This document shows positions 1-7,367 of a stretch of 32,680 nucleotides of DNA, in pieces (the stretch's first letter is position 1; each line of letters starts with the position of its first letter). The stretch is taken from assembly GCA_004555735.1 (NCBI GenBank), contig SFHH01000004.1, positions 1-32,680 of the forward strand, in the 5' to 3' direction. This DNA is from Acidaminococcus fermentans. GTDB lineage: Bacteria; Bacillota_C; Negativicutes; Acidaminococcales; Acidaminococcaceae. A model generated the notes under the pieces. That model was not told the origin of the DNA. It did no database searches and saw nothing but the letters and a program-made list of their open reading frames with translations. A program made the position numbers and the translations under genes.

Positions 1-1
1 T

Positions 2-49
2 AACGAAGAACTGGCCATTGCCCAAGATACCTTGAGACTGTGCAAATAA
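2..49 (+). CDS. ackA: acetate kinase, C-terminal end (partial)
   Basis: Only the last 15 codons and a TAA stop lie in the window; the start is outside. The encoded tail NEELAIAQDTLRLCK matches the conserved acetate kinase C-terminus, where an (I/P)TNEEL-IA-D motif closes the protein. Acetate kinase makes ATP and acetate from acetyl phosphate in the cytoplasm, the usual energy-yielding step of fermenters. From the family I infer that the rest of the gene lies just upstream. No clear intrinsic terminator follows the stop; a strong promoter for the next gene begins about 20 bp later. The call rests on a short tail only. Confidence 0.72.
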   Translation, partial: NEELAIAQDTLRLCK

Positions 50-67
50 GATAATCCGGGCTTTTGC

Positions 68-96
68 TTGACAAAGACCGCTTTCGTCGATATAAT
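68..96 (+). promoter_or_regulatory. consensus sigma-A promoter for yceD-rpmF
   Basis: A perfect -35 box TTGACA (68-73) and a perfect -10 box TATAAT (91-96) are separated by the optimal 17 bp. Transcription should begin near 103, only about 9 nt before the chosen start codon of the next gene at 112. Confidence 0.85.
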
Positions 97-111
97 GTAA
101 CGGTTGATAAT

Positions 112-615
112 ATGATTAAAATCAATGTAGCAGAAATCAAAAAGAGACTTGTAGGGTCAGAATCTTTCCAGTACGACCTTACTCCGGCTCAGCTCAGCCT
201 GACGCCGGAGGATGCGGACCTGGAAGGCCATATCCTGGTGGAAGGGGAACTTTCCAACGGGGGCGATGTGATCCTTCTCCAGGCCACTGAACAGTTCGTC
301 TGCCATGGCACCTGCGCCCGCTGCCTGAAAGATGTGCGGCTGGAGCTGAGGGCCCGGGTGGAAGAACGGTACTATCCAAAAGGCACAGAAGGACTGGAAG
401 AGGATGCCTTTACCTATCAGTTCGACGTGGTTGATGTTACGGATGCTTTGAGGGAGTCCCTGCTGCTGGCCATCCCGGCCAGAGTCCTGTGCAAACCGGA
501 CTGCAAGGGGATCTGTCCTGTCTGTGGGGCGGACCGCAACGTGACGGACTGTCACTGCGATACCCATTCCATAGACCCCAGGTTGGAGGCTCTTAAGGCG
601 TTGTTAGAGAAATAG
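112..615 (+). CDS. yceD: DUF177 / YceD family zinc-ribbon-like protein
   Basis: A 167-residue protein of the DUF177 (YceD/YlbN) family, which is almost always encoded directly before rpmF. In other bacteria it has been linked to 23S rRNA maturation or ribosomal protein supply. Visible features are a first Cys group (C64, C68, C71) and a second (C127, C131, C135, C138, followed by C147 and C149), consistent with a metal-binding fold. I chose ATG 112 because MIKINVAEIK matches the usual beginning of the family. The frame is open further upstream to a TTG at 64, but that codon lies in the promoter, before the predicted transcript start. No Shine-Dalgarno sequence precedes ATG 112 and the predicted 5' UTR is very short. 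rpmF starts 24 bp after the stop. Confidence 0.85.
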   Translation: MIKINVAEIKKRLVGSESFQYDLTPAQLSLTPEDADLEGHILVEGELSNGGDVILLQATEQFVCHGTCARCLKDVRLELRARVEERYYPKGTEGLEEDAFTYQFDVVDVTDALRESLLLAIPARVLCKPDCKGICPVCGADRNVTDCHCDTHSIDPRLEALKALLEK

Positions 616-639
616 GTTGAGTTTAGGAGGTGTAATACA

Positions 640-822
640 ATGGCAGTACCAAAGAGAAAAATGTCTAAAGCTCGTCGGGATTCCCGCCGTGCCAATTGGA
701 AACTGGCTGCTCCTGGCTTGGTTGAATGCCCTCAATGCCACGAGCTGAAGCGCCCTCACCATGTATGCCCTGAATGCGGTTATTACGATGGTAAGGAAGT
801 CGTGAAAGAAGACGAAGAATAA
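640..822 (+). CDS. rpmF: 50S ribosomal protein L32
   Basis: A 60-residue L32p protein of the large ribosomal subunit. It begins MAVPKRKMSKARRD, the family signature, and carries a four-cysteine zinc ribbon (C30, C33, C43, C46), so this is the zinc-binding (C+) form. An AGGAGG ribosome binding site at 625-630 lies 9 nt before the ATG. It is co-transcribed with the DUF177 gene upstream and followed by a strong intrinsic terminator. Length and motif are typical, with no alternative reading. Confidence 0.97.
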   Translation: MAVPKRKMSKARRDSRRANWKLAAPGLVECPQCHELKRPHHVCPECGYYDGKEVVKEDEE

Positions 823-850
823 GGCCTACCGGGCAACCGGAAAACCTTGG

Positions 851-886
851 AAAGGACACCGTCCCTGCGGGGGCGGTGTCCTTTTT
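851..886 (+). terminator. rho-independent terminator of rpmF
   Basis: The left arm AAAGGACACCG (851-861) pairs with CGGTGTCCTTT (874-884). The stem extends inward through CCC/GGG to a TGCG loop, and a T-run follows. It separates yceD-rpmF from the transaldolase gene. Confidence 0.9.
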
Positions 887-894
887 ATGCCCTC

Positions 895-923
895 TTCCTA
901 AATCCTCCAAACTGGCTTATAAT
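895..923 (+). promoter_or_regulatory. putative promoter of the transaldolase gene
   Basis: A perfect -10 box TATAAT (918-923) has a weak -35 (TTCCTA, 895-900) 17 bp upstream. Just downstream are TGATAG (923-928) and CTATCA (941-946), an inverted repeat with a 12-bp spacer that could be an operator or a small mRNA hairpin. Confidence 0.6.
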
Positions 924-967
924 GATAGGATGAAGTGATACTATCAATGTGAGGGGAGCAGCGGTTT

Positions 968-1624
968 ATGAAATTCTTTATCGATACAGCCAATCTGGAC
1001 GAGATCCGGGAAGCGGAAGCCATGGGGATCATCAGCGGGGTCACTACCAACCCGTCTCTGATCGCTAAAGAGGGCCGGGACTACGAAGAGACCCTTCGGG
1101 AAATCGCCCAGATCGTGGACGGACCCATTTCCGGGGAAGTCAAGGCCAGCACCACCCTGGCCCGGGATATGGTGATGGAAGGACGGGTCATCGCCCAGAT
1201 CCATCCCAATATGGTGGTGAAGATCCCTATGACTGAAGAAGGGCTGAAAGCTGTGAAGATCCTGTCTTCTGAAGGGATCAAGACCAATGTGACACTGGTG
1301 TTCTCTGCTACCCAGGCCATCCTGGCCGCTCGGGCCGGTGCCACCTATGTTTCTCCTTTCTTGGGGCGGTTGGATGATATTTCCATCGACGGCACCCGTC
1401 TCATCCGAGAGGTGATGGAAATCTTCCGTCTGTACCCGGATATCACCACCAAGGTGATCTGCGCTTCCATCCGGCATCCTATGCATGTGGTGGAATGTGC
1501 CAAAGTAGGGGCGGATATCGCCACGGTGCCCTATAAAGTGCTGATGCAGATGGTCCAGCATCCTCTGACCCGGACCGGGATCGAGAAATTCTGCCAGGAT
1601 TTCGAAGCGGTGTTCGGCCGGTAA
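968..1624 (+). CDS. tal: transaldolase, small TalC/Fsa-type
   Basis: A 218-residue single-domain class I aldolase of the transaldolase/fructose-6-phosphate aldolase family. The Schiff-base lysine is K85 in the VVKIPMT motif. FsaA-type aldolases use Gln and Tyr at two active-site positions where true transaldolases have Glu and Phe. Here they are E57 (SGEV) and F131 (SPFLGRLDD), which favours transaldolase of the non-oxidative pentose phosphate pathway. It would transfer dihydroxyacetone units between sugar phosphates in the cytoplasm. A GAGGGGAG ribosome binding site lies at 951-958. The gene stands alone between the rpmF terminator and the fapR promoter. The assignment against F6P aldolase rests on two residues recalled from the family. 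Confidence 0.9.
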   Translation: MKFFIDTANLDEIREAEAMGIISGVTTNPSLIAKEGRDYEETLREIAQIVDGPISGEVKASTTLARDMVMEGRVIAQIHPNMVVKIPMTEEGLKAVKILSSEGIKTNVTLVFSATQAILAARAGATYVSPFLGRLDDISIDGTRLIREVMEIFRLYPDITTKVICASIRHPMHVVECAKVGADIATVPYKVLMQMVQHPLTRTGIEKFCQDFEAVFGR

Positions 1625-1670
1625 TCTATGAACAAGCTGTAAAATCTGGAACAGACTGCTCGGTCAAGTC

Positions 1671-1698
1671 TTGTTTTTTACCCTGACTCTGGTATAAT
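1671..1698 (+). promoter_or_regulatory. fapR operon promoter
   Basis: The -10 box TATAAT (1693-1698) has a -35-like TTGTTT (1671-1676) 16 bp upstream. It is the only clear promoter at the head of the fapR-to-rnc cluster. The FapR-type operator begins 11 bp after the -10. Confidence 0.75.
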
Positions 1699-1709
1699 GG
1701 ACTCTAGTG

Positions 1710-1726
1710 TTATGACTAGGTACTAA
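1710..1726 (+). promoter_or_regulatory. FapR operator
   Basis: The sequence TTATGACTAGGTACTAA reads TTAGTACCTAGTCATAA on the other strand. This is an imperfect palindrome with the TTAGTACC core of known Bacillus and Staphylococcus FapR sites. It covers the transcription start region directly before fapR, so FapR would repress its own operon until malonyl-CoA releases it. Confidence 0.85.
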
Positions 1727-1740
1727 AAGTAGGTGGTAGG

Positions 1741-2331
1741 ATGGGTTCTGTGGGACAGAAAAAGGCGAGACAGCAGCGCCTGCAGCAGCTGCTGGCCAGG
1801 AATCCGTTTTTAACCGACGAGCATCTGGCCGAAACTTTTCAGGTGAGCATCCAGACGGTACGGCTGGATCGGCTGGCACTGGGGATCCCTGAACTCCGGG
1901 AACGGACCCGCCATATGGCGGAGGATGCCCAGGAAAAGCTGAAAGCTATCACCAGTGAGGACATCGTCGGGGAACTGATCGACCTGGAAATCGGGGTCAG
2001 CGGCATCTCCATGATGACGGTGGACCGGGAAATGGTGCTGCAGAAGACCGGCGTCTGCCGGGGACAGTATATGTTTGCCCAGGCCAATTCCCTGGCTCTG
2101 GCGGTGATCGACGCTCCGGCAGCCCTTACCGGTGTGGCCAATGTGAAGTACAAGATCCCTGTGACCGTGGGGGCCATCTTGGTGGCACGAGCCGAGGTGG
2201 TCCGGAAGCAGGAAGATAAATATACCATTTGGGTGAAGATCAGGAACAATCACCGGGAAGTGTTCCGTGCCAAATTCCTGATCGTAGCCATTCCGGAACA
2301 AAGGAGCCAAGAAGATGAAAATCGCAGTTGA
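1741..2331 (+). CDS. fapR: FapR, malonyl-CoA-responsive lipid synthesis repressor
   Basis: A 196-residue regulator with the two-part FapR layout. An N-terminal DeoR-like helix-turn-helix (about residues 8-50, including LTDEHLAETFQVSIQTVRLD) is followed by a hotdog-fold, thioesterase-like domain (about 70-185) that binds malonyl-CoA. FapR represses fatty-acid and phospholipid genes when malonyl-CoA is low. A FapR-type operator lies 15 bp before the start, indicating autoregulation of the whole downstream operon. The ATG follows an AGGTGG sequence (1731-1736) closely. The 3' end overlaps plsX by 17 nt, which suggests translational coupling. Gene order fapR-plsX is the same as in Bacillus. Confidence 0.95.
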   Translation: MGSVGQKKARQQRLQQLLARNPFLTDEHLAETFQVSIQTVRLDRLALGIPELRERTRHMAEDAQEKLKAITSEDIVGELIDLEIGVSGISMMTVDREMVLQKTGVCRGQYMFAQANSLALAVIDAPAALTGVANVKYKIPVTVGAILVARAEVVRKQEDKYTIWVKIRNNHREVFRAKFLIVAIPEQRSQEDENRS

Positions 2332-3331
2332 CGTAATGGGAACGGACTATGGCCCTGGAGAGATCATCAAAGGGGTACTTCAGGCCGTGGACGAATATGG
2401 CTGCGACGTGGTACTGGTGGGGGACCAGGATGTGATCCGTCAGGAACTGGCCAGAGAGAACCAGGCTGAGAATCCCCATGTAACCATCCATCATGCCAGC
2501 CAGGTCATTGAAATGAAGGACCATCCGGGGATCAGTGTGAAGAAAAAGCGGGACGCCTCCATCGTGGTGGCCACCCAGCTGCTCCACGAAAAGGAATGTG
2601 ATGCATTGGTCTCTTCTGGCAGCACGGGTGCCGCGGTGGCTTCTGCCCTGTTCGGCCTGGGCCGGATCCGGGGCATCGAACGGCCGGCCATCGCTACCGT
2701 GATCCCCAATGTGAAAGGGGCTACGGTGCTAGTGGATTCTGGGGCCAAGGTGGATGCAAAACCGGAACAGCTGGTCCAGAATGCCATCATGGGGTCCATC
2801 TATGCGGAACTCCAGCTGGGGATCCCCCAGCCTCGGGTGGGCCTCCTGAACATCGGAGAAGAGGAGACCAAGGGCAATGAACAGTGCCTGGCCACCTACC
2901 CCCTGCTGAAGCAGGATCCCCATATCCATTTCATCGGCAATGTGGAAGGCCGGGATATCAACAAGGGCACCGTGGATGTGGTGGTCTGCGACGGGTTCGT
3001 GGGCAATGTGGTCTTAAAGACCATGGAAGGCCTGGCCACCGCGGTGATGGAGATCCTGAAAAAGACCCTGATGGAAAGCGGCATTTTTGCCAAACTGGGG
3101 GCCCTGCTCATGAAGCCGGCTCTCCTGCGGATGAAAAAACAGATGGACGCTTCGGAATACGGGGGTGCCCTCCTGATGGGGGTCCGGGCTCCTTTCATCA
3201 TCTGCCACGGCAGTTCCAAGGCCAAAGCCATCAAGAATGCTGTACGGGTGGCCATCGAGCTGACCCAGAAAGATGTGGTGGGGCGGATCCGCCAGGAAAT
3301 CATGCACGACGAAGAAAGTGGTGAATTATAA
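2315..3331 (+). CDS. plsX: phosphate acyltransferase PlsX
   Basis: A 338-residue PlsX, the peripheral membrane enzyme that converts acyl-ACP and phosphate to acyl phosphate and so starts phosphatidic acid synthesis with PlsY. The start MKIAVDVMGTDYGP is the family signature (usually MGGD), and the Gly-rich SSGSTGAAV segment and the C-terminal GVRAPFIICHGSS match PlsX. AAGGAG at 2301-2306 precedes the ATG, which lies inside the end of fapR. fabH starts immediately after the stop. Its place in the FapR operon ties membrane phospholipid entry to malonyl-CoA level. Confidence 0.97.
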   Translation: MKIAVDVMGTDYGPGEIIKGVLQAVDEYGCDVVLVGDQDVIRQELARENQAENPHVTIHHASQVIEMKDHPGISVKKKRDASIVVATQLLHEKECDALVSSGSTGAAVASALFGLGRIRGIERPAIATVIPNVKGATVLVDSGAKVDAKPEQLVQNAIMGSIYAELQLGIPQPRVGLLNIGEEETKGNEQCLATYPLLKQDPHIHFIGNVEGRDINKGTVDVVVCDGFVGNVVLKTMEGLATAVMEILKKTLMESGIFAKLGALLMKPALLRMKKQMDASEYGGALLMGVRAPFIICHGSSKAKAIKNAVRVAIELTQKDVVGRIRQEIMHDEESGEL

Positions 3332-4342
3332 ATGACGAAACCTGCAGTAGGCTTTCTGGGCATGGGCTATTACGTGCCGGAGAAAGTACTGACCAATTTT
3401 GATCTGGAAAAAATGGTAGATACCAGCGACCAGTGGATCGTGGAACGGACCGGGATCCGGGAACGGCATATCGCCGCTCCGGACCAGGCTACCTCCGATC
3501 TGGCGTACATCGCCGCCCAGCGGGCTCTGGAAGACGCTGGGCTCACGGCGGAGGACATCGACCTGATCGTGGTGGGCACGGAATCCCCGGATATGAAATT
3601 CCCCTCCGTGGCCTGCATCCTCCAGGATAAACTGGGAGCTTCCCATGCGGCGGCTTTCGACCTGGCGGCGGGCTGTTCCGGCTTTGTCTATGCCTGCGGC
3701 ATCGCTAGCCAGACCATTGCCAGCGGACTGTACAAGCACGTCCTGGTGGTGGGAGCGGAAACCCTGTCCCGGATCCTCAACTGGAAGGACCGGAACACCT
3801 GTATCCTGTTCGGGGACGGTGCAGGTGCCGCCGTGCTGGGACCGGTGGAAGAAGGGTATGGCATCTTGTCCGTCGACCTGGGGGCCAACGGGGCCGGGGG
3901 CCAATACCTGACCATGCCTGCCGGGGGCTCCCGGAAGCCTGCCAGCGAAGAGACCGTGGCCAACCACGAACACTGCATCCACATGGTGGGCAAGGAAGTG
4001 TTCAAGTTCGCGGTGAAGGTCATGGGCCACAGCGCTCTGGCCGCCCTGGAAAAAGCCGGCATGGGCAAGGAAGACATCGATCTCCTGATCCCCCACCAGG
4101 CTAACCAGCGGATCATCGATTCTGCCGCCAAACGGCTGAAGCTGTCCACGGATAAGATCTTCGTGAACCTGGAGAAATATGCCAATACGTCCGGCGCATC
4201 CATTCCTATCGCCCTTTGCCAGGCACGGGATGCAGGCCGGCTGCATAAAGGAGAGAACGTGGTGATGGTGGGCTTCGGTGCCGGCCTCACCTATGGTTCC
4301 CTGGTAGTGAAATGGCAAAAAGATGAGGAGGCCAGAGGATGA
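3332..4342 (+). CDS. fabH: 3-oxoacyl-ACP synthase III (KAS III)
   Basis: A 336-residue FabH that condenses acetyl-CoA (or a branched starter) with malonyl-ACP to begin each fatty-acid chain. The Cys-His-Asn triad is visible as C115 (AAGCSGF), H255 (IPHQANQR) and N285 (YANTSGAS). The thiolase-like fold, GDGAGAAVL segment and C-terminal GFGAGLTYGS are all present. The ATG directly follows the plsX stop, with an AAGTGGTG ribosome binding site. The stop overlaps the fabD start (ATGA), indicating coupled translation. Starter-unit preference cannot be judged from sequence alone. Confidence 0.97.
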   Translation: MTKPAVGFLGMGYYVPEKVLTNFDLEKMVDTSDQWIVERTGIRERHIAAPDQATSDLAYIAAQRALEDAGLTAEDIDLIVVGTESPDMKFPSVACILQDKLGASHAAAFDLAAGCSGFVYACGIASQTIASGLYKHVLVVGAETLSRILNWKDRNTCILFGDGAGAAVLGPVEEGYGILSVDLGANGAGGQYLTMPAGGSRKPASEETVANHEHCIHMVGKEVFKFAVKVMGHSALAALEKAGMGKEDIDLLIPHQANQRIIDSAAKRLKLSTDKIFVNLEKYANTSGASIPIALCQARDAGRLHKGENVVMVGFGAGLTYGSLVVKWQKDEEARG

Positions 4343-5286
4343 GTAAAATCGCTTTTGTGTTCCCGGGACAGGGGTCCCAATCCGTAGGCATGATGAAGGA
4401 ACTGTACGACAATTATGCCTGCGTCCGTGAAGTATTCAAAGAAGCTGACGAAGCCCTGGGCTTTTCCATGACGGACCTGTGCTTCAAAGGACCGGAAGAC
4501 CAGCTGCGGCTGACTTACAACACCCAGCCCGCCATCCTGACCTGCAGCATTGCTGCCATGAAGGTGTTGAACGAAAACGGGGTGTTCCCGGATGTGGCCG
4601 CCGGTCACAGCTTGGGAGAATATTCTGCCCTGGTATGCGCCGGGTCCCTGAAGTTCGCGGACGCCGTCCGCACCGTGCGGAAACGGGGCCAGTTCATGCA
4701 GGAAGCCGTTCCTGTGGGCCAGGGGGCCATGGCGGCCATCATCGCCCTGGATACCGCTAAGATCCGGGAAATCTGCGCCCAGATCCAGGAAAAACGGGGG
4801 GAAGCTGTCCAGCCGGTGAACTTCAACTGCCCGGGCCAGGTGGTCATCGCCGGTGCCACGGAAGCGGTGAAGGAAGCCTGTGATGCCCTGAAAGCTGCCG
4901 GTGCCAAGCGGGCCATCCTGCTGCCGGTGAGCGCACCCTTCCACAGCACCTTGATGCAGCCTGCTGCTGATCGGCTGAAGGAAGTGCTGGACGGGATCGA
5001 AGTGGCGGATGCCCAGATCCCGGTGATCGCCAATGTCACGGCCCGTCCGGAACAGAAGGGGGACGAAATCCGTCAGGTCCTGGTGAAACAGGCTGCCAGC
5101 CCGGTGCTCTGGGAAGACAGTGTCCGGTACATGATGGATAATGGCGTAGATACCTTCATCGAAGTGGGTCCGGGGAAAGTCCTTACCGGATTCGTGAAAA
5201 AGATCGACCGGTCCTTTGCCGGCCAGAATGTGGAAGACCTGGCTAGTTTGGAAAAAACCCTTGCTTATTTAAAGGAGGTCAGATAA
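4339..5286 (+). CDS. fabD: malonyl-CoA:ACP transacylase
   Basis: A 315-residue FabD that loads malonyl groups from CoA to acyl carrier protein. It has the N-terminal FPGQGSQ motif (8-14), the nucleophile S91 in GHSLGEY, a conserved Arg at about 116 for the malonyl carboxylate, and the partner H202 in SAPFHS. GAGGAGG at 4324-4330 is the ribosome binding site, and the ATG overlaps the fabH stop by 4 nt. fabG begins one base after the stop. Length and motifs are complete. Confidence 0.97.
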   Translation: MSKIAFVFPGQGSQSVGMMKELYDNYACVREVFKEADEALGFSMTDLCFKGPEDQLRLTYNTQPAILTCSIAAMKVLNENGVFPDVAAGHSLGEYSALVCAGSLKFADAVRTVRKRGQFMQEAVPVGQGAMAAIIALDTAKIREICAQIQEKRGEAVQPVNFNCPGQVVIAGATEAVKEACDALKAAGAKRAILLPVSAPFHSTLMQPAADRLKEVLDGIEVADAQIPVIANVTARPEQKGDEIRQVLVKQAASPVLWEDSVRYMMDNGVDTFIEVGPGKVLTGFVKKIDRSFAGQNVEDLASLEKTLAYLKEVR

Positions 5287-5287
5287 A

Positions 5288-6031
5288 ATGACTTTAACCG
5301 GTAAAGTCGCACTGGTGACTGGCGGTTCCCGGGGCATCGGCCGGGCCATTGCCCTGACCCTTGCTGCCCACGGGGCAGATGTAGCCATCAACTATGCCGG
5401 GAATACGGCTGCGGCAGAAGAAGTCAAGGCTGCCATCGAAGCCATGGGCCGGAAGGCCCTCCTGGTCCAGGGCAGTGTGGCCGAAACGGACGGAGTCCAG
5501 GCCATCGTGAACCAGGTAGTGAAAGAACTGGGCCGTCTGGATATCCTGATCAATAACGCAGGGATCACCCGGGACGGGCTCCTGATGCGCATGAAGGAAG
5601 CGGATTGGGATGCTGTCATGGAAACCAATCTGAAGGGTGTGTATAATTGTTCCAAGGCCGTGATGCGGACCATGATGAAGCAGAAAAGCGGCCGGATCGT
5701 GAATATGGCGTCCGTGGTGGGCGAGATGGGCAATGCCGGCCAGGCCAATTATGCGGCTGCTAAGGCTGGCGTCATCGGGTTCACCAAGAGCCTGGCCAAG
5801 GAAGTGGCTTCTCGGGGCATTACCGTCAATGCGGTGGCTCCCGGGTTCATCGCCACGGATATGACTAGTGTCCTGACGGACGAACAGAAGGCAGAAATGG
5901 CACGGACCATCCCTCTGGGACGGGCAGGCCAGCCTCAGGATGTTGCCAATGCAGTTTTATTCCTCGTGTCCGAGGAGGCTGCTTATATAACCGGCCAGGT
6001 TTTAAATGTGGACGGGGGCATGGTAATGTAG
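5288..6031 (+). CDS. fabG: 3-oxoacyl-ACP reductase
   Basis: A 247-residue short-chain dehydrogenase/reductase that reduces 3-oxoacyl-ACP with NADPH. The Rossmann TGGSRGIG motif spans 11-18, the NNAG motif 89-92, and the catalytic residues are S142, Y155 and K159 (YAAAK). The C-terminus GQVLNVDGGMVM is typical of FabG. AAAGGAGG (5271-5278), inside the end of fabD, serves as ribosome binding site. Placement between fabD and acpP supports FabG over other SDRs. Confidence 0.96.
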   Translation: MTLTGKVALVTGGSRGIGRAIALTLAAHGADVAINYAGNTAAAEEVKAAIEAMGRKALLVQGSVAETDGVQAIVNQVVKELGRLDILINNAGITRDGLLMRMKEADWDAVMETNLKGVYNCSKAVMRTMMKQKSGRIVNMASVVGEMGNAGQANYAAAKAGVIGFTKSLAKEVASRGITVNAVAPGFIATDMTSVLTDEQKAEMARTIPLGRAGQPQDVANAVLFLVSEEAAYITGQVLNVDGGMVM

Positions 6032-6071
6032 TATCATTATATGTTAGAGGATTGGAAGGAGGTGAAACGGA

Positions 6072-6314
6072 ATGAGCGAAAAAGACACTTTTGAAAAAGT
6101 AAAGGCTATCACCGTTGACCAGCTGAGCGTTGCTCCGGAAGACGTAAAGATGGACTCTACTTTTATCGATGACTTGGGAGCTGATTCTCTGGACATTGTG
6201 GAACTGATCATGGCTTTCGAAGAGGAATTCAACACTGAAATCCCCGATGATGTGGCTGAAAAGATCCGCACTGTGAGAGACGCAGTCGAACTGTTGGATA
6301 AAGAAGGCAAATAA
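6072..6314 (+). CDS. acpP: acyl carrier protein
   Basis: An 80-residue acidic ACP that carries growing acyl chains as thioesters on a 4'-phosphopantetheine arm. The attachment serine is S39 in the DLGADSLD motif. AAGGAGGTG at 6057-6065 is a near-perfect Shine-Dalgarno, the strongest in the operon, fitting the need for abundant ACP. The gene is followed by a strong hairpin (6330-6362) before fabK, which may protect the acpP message or reduce downstream transcription. Confidence 0.98.
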   Translation: MSEKDTFEKVKAITVDQLSVAPEDVKMDSTFIDDLGADSLDIVELIMAFEEEFNTEIPDDVAEKIRTVRDAVELLDKEGK

Positions 6315-6329
6315 TAGCATCCCATTATT

Positions 6330-6362
6330 TTCGGAAGGTCCCTGTTCCAGGGGCTTTCCGAA
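6330..6362 (+). terminator. hairpin after acpP (partial terminator or mRNA stabiliser)
   Basis: A long stem with two G-U pairs: TTCGGAA (6330-6336) pairs with TTTCCGAA (6355-6362), and the stem continues inward through CCCTG (6340-6344) and CAGGG (6348-6352) around a TTC loop. It is followed by CTTTA rather than a long T-run, so full termination is unlikely. Attenuation or 3'-end protection of acpP mRNA is more plausible. Confidence 0.6.
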
Positions 6363-6402
6363 CTTTATCCATGATCTTTTGATCTGAAATGGGGGATTTT
6401 TG

Positions 6403-7356
6403 TTGAAAGTGCCAGTGCTGAAGATTGGTGAAAAAGTAGCAACTATACCTATCGTCCAAGGCGGTATGGCTATACGCTTGTCCACGGCGCGTTTGGCAGC
6501 TTCAGTGGCCAATGAAGGCGGTGTGGGTCTGATCGCTGCTTCTGGTCTGCCCTTCGATGAGCTGCGTAAGGAAATCCGTCTTGCCCGGAAATTATCCAAC
6601 GGCAAGGGGATGATCGGCATCAATGCCATGGTAGCCGCCCGGGAATTCAAGGGCCTCATTACGACTGCGGCCCAGGAAAAAGTCGATTTGATTGTGGCCG
6701 GGGCTGGCTTTTCCAGAGATATGTTTTCTGTCGGCAAGGAATACAATGTTCCTATCGTGCCGATAGTATCCTATGCCAAACTGGCAAAAATCGCGGAACG
6801 GCTCGGTGCTTCTGCTGTTGTGGTGGAAGGGACCGAAGCAGGGGGCCATTTGGGGACCCAGCGTTCCATTAAAGATATCCTGCCGGAAATCCTTTCGGTG
6901 GTGAAGATCCCCGTTATTGCTGCTGGCGGCGCTGTCACCGGCAAAGATGCGGCGGAATTACTGAAGATGGGTGCCAGTGGCGTCCAGATGGGCAGCCGAT
7001 TCGCTGCCAGTGAGGAATCCAATGGATCTCCTTTCTTAAAACAATTTTATTTGAAAATGACCCAAGATGACGTGGTTCAGATAGATAGCCCGGTAGGGTT
7101 CAAAGGCCGTGCTGTACTGACTCCTTTTTCCAAAGCGGTGCTGGAGGGACATCCTCTCAAACCCACCACCTGCGACAGCTGCCTGAAGCATTGCTCCCGC
7201 AGCTTCTGTATCATCCGGGCTCTGACCCGGGCCCAGCAGGGGGACTTGGAGACGGGACTGGTCTTTACCGGGGCCAATATGTGGAAAATCAAAGAAATCC
7301 TTCCGGTTCATGAAATCTTTAGACGAATCAAGGAAGATTTGGACAATATTAAGTAG
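6403..7356 (+). CDS. fabK: FabK-like FMN-dependent enoyl-ACP reductase / nitronate monooxygenase family, with Cys cluster
   Basis: A 317-residue TIM-barrel flavoprotein of the FabK/2-nitropropane dioxygenase family. Family marks are PIVQGGMA near the N-terminus, EGTEAGGH with the catalytic-type H149, and FMN-phosphate segments AAGGAVTG and QMGSRF. Lying between acpP and fabF in a cluster without fabI, it most likely reduces enoyl-ACP in the last elongation step. It differs from pneumococcal FabK as I recall it: the C-terminal part is shorter and carries C257, C260, C264 and C269 (CX2CX3CX4C), a possible metal or Fe-S site. I prefer TTG 6403 because it lies 6 nt after GGGGGA; the adjacent TTG 6400 is the alternative. 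True substrate specificity is unproven. Confidence 0.8.
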   Translation: MKVPVLKIGEKVATIPIVQGGMAIRLSTARLAASVANEGGVGLIAASGLPFDELRKEIRLARKLSNGKGMIGINAMVAAREFKGLITTAAQEKVDLIVAGAGFSRDMFSVGKEYNVPIVPIVSYAKLAKIAERLGASAVVVEGTEAGGHLGTQRSIKDILPEILSVVKIPVIAAGGAVTGKDAAELLKMGASGVQMGSRFAASEESNGSPFLKQFYLKMTQDDVVQIDSPVGFKGRAVLTPFSKAVLEGHPLKPTTCDSCLKHCSRSFCIIRALTRAQQGDLETGLVFTGANMWKIKEILPVHEIFRRIKEDLDNIK

Positions 7357-7367
7357 AGGTGATCCTT

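Noticed and set aside
1651..1680. Possible terminator between tal and fapR
   Set aside because: Only a 5-bp stem (AGACT/AGTCT) with a 9-nt loop before the T-rich stretch; it also overlaps the fapR -35. Too weak to call.
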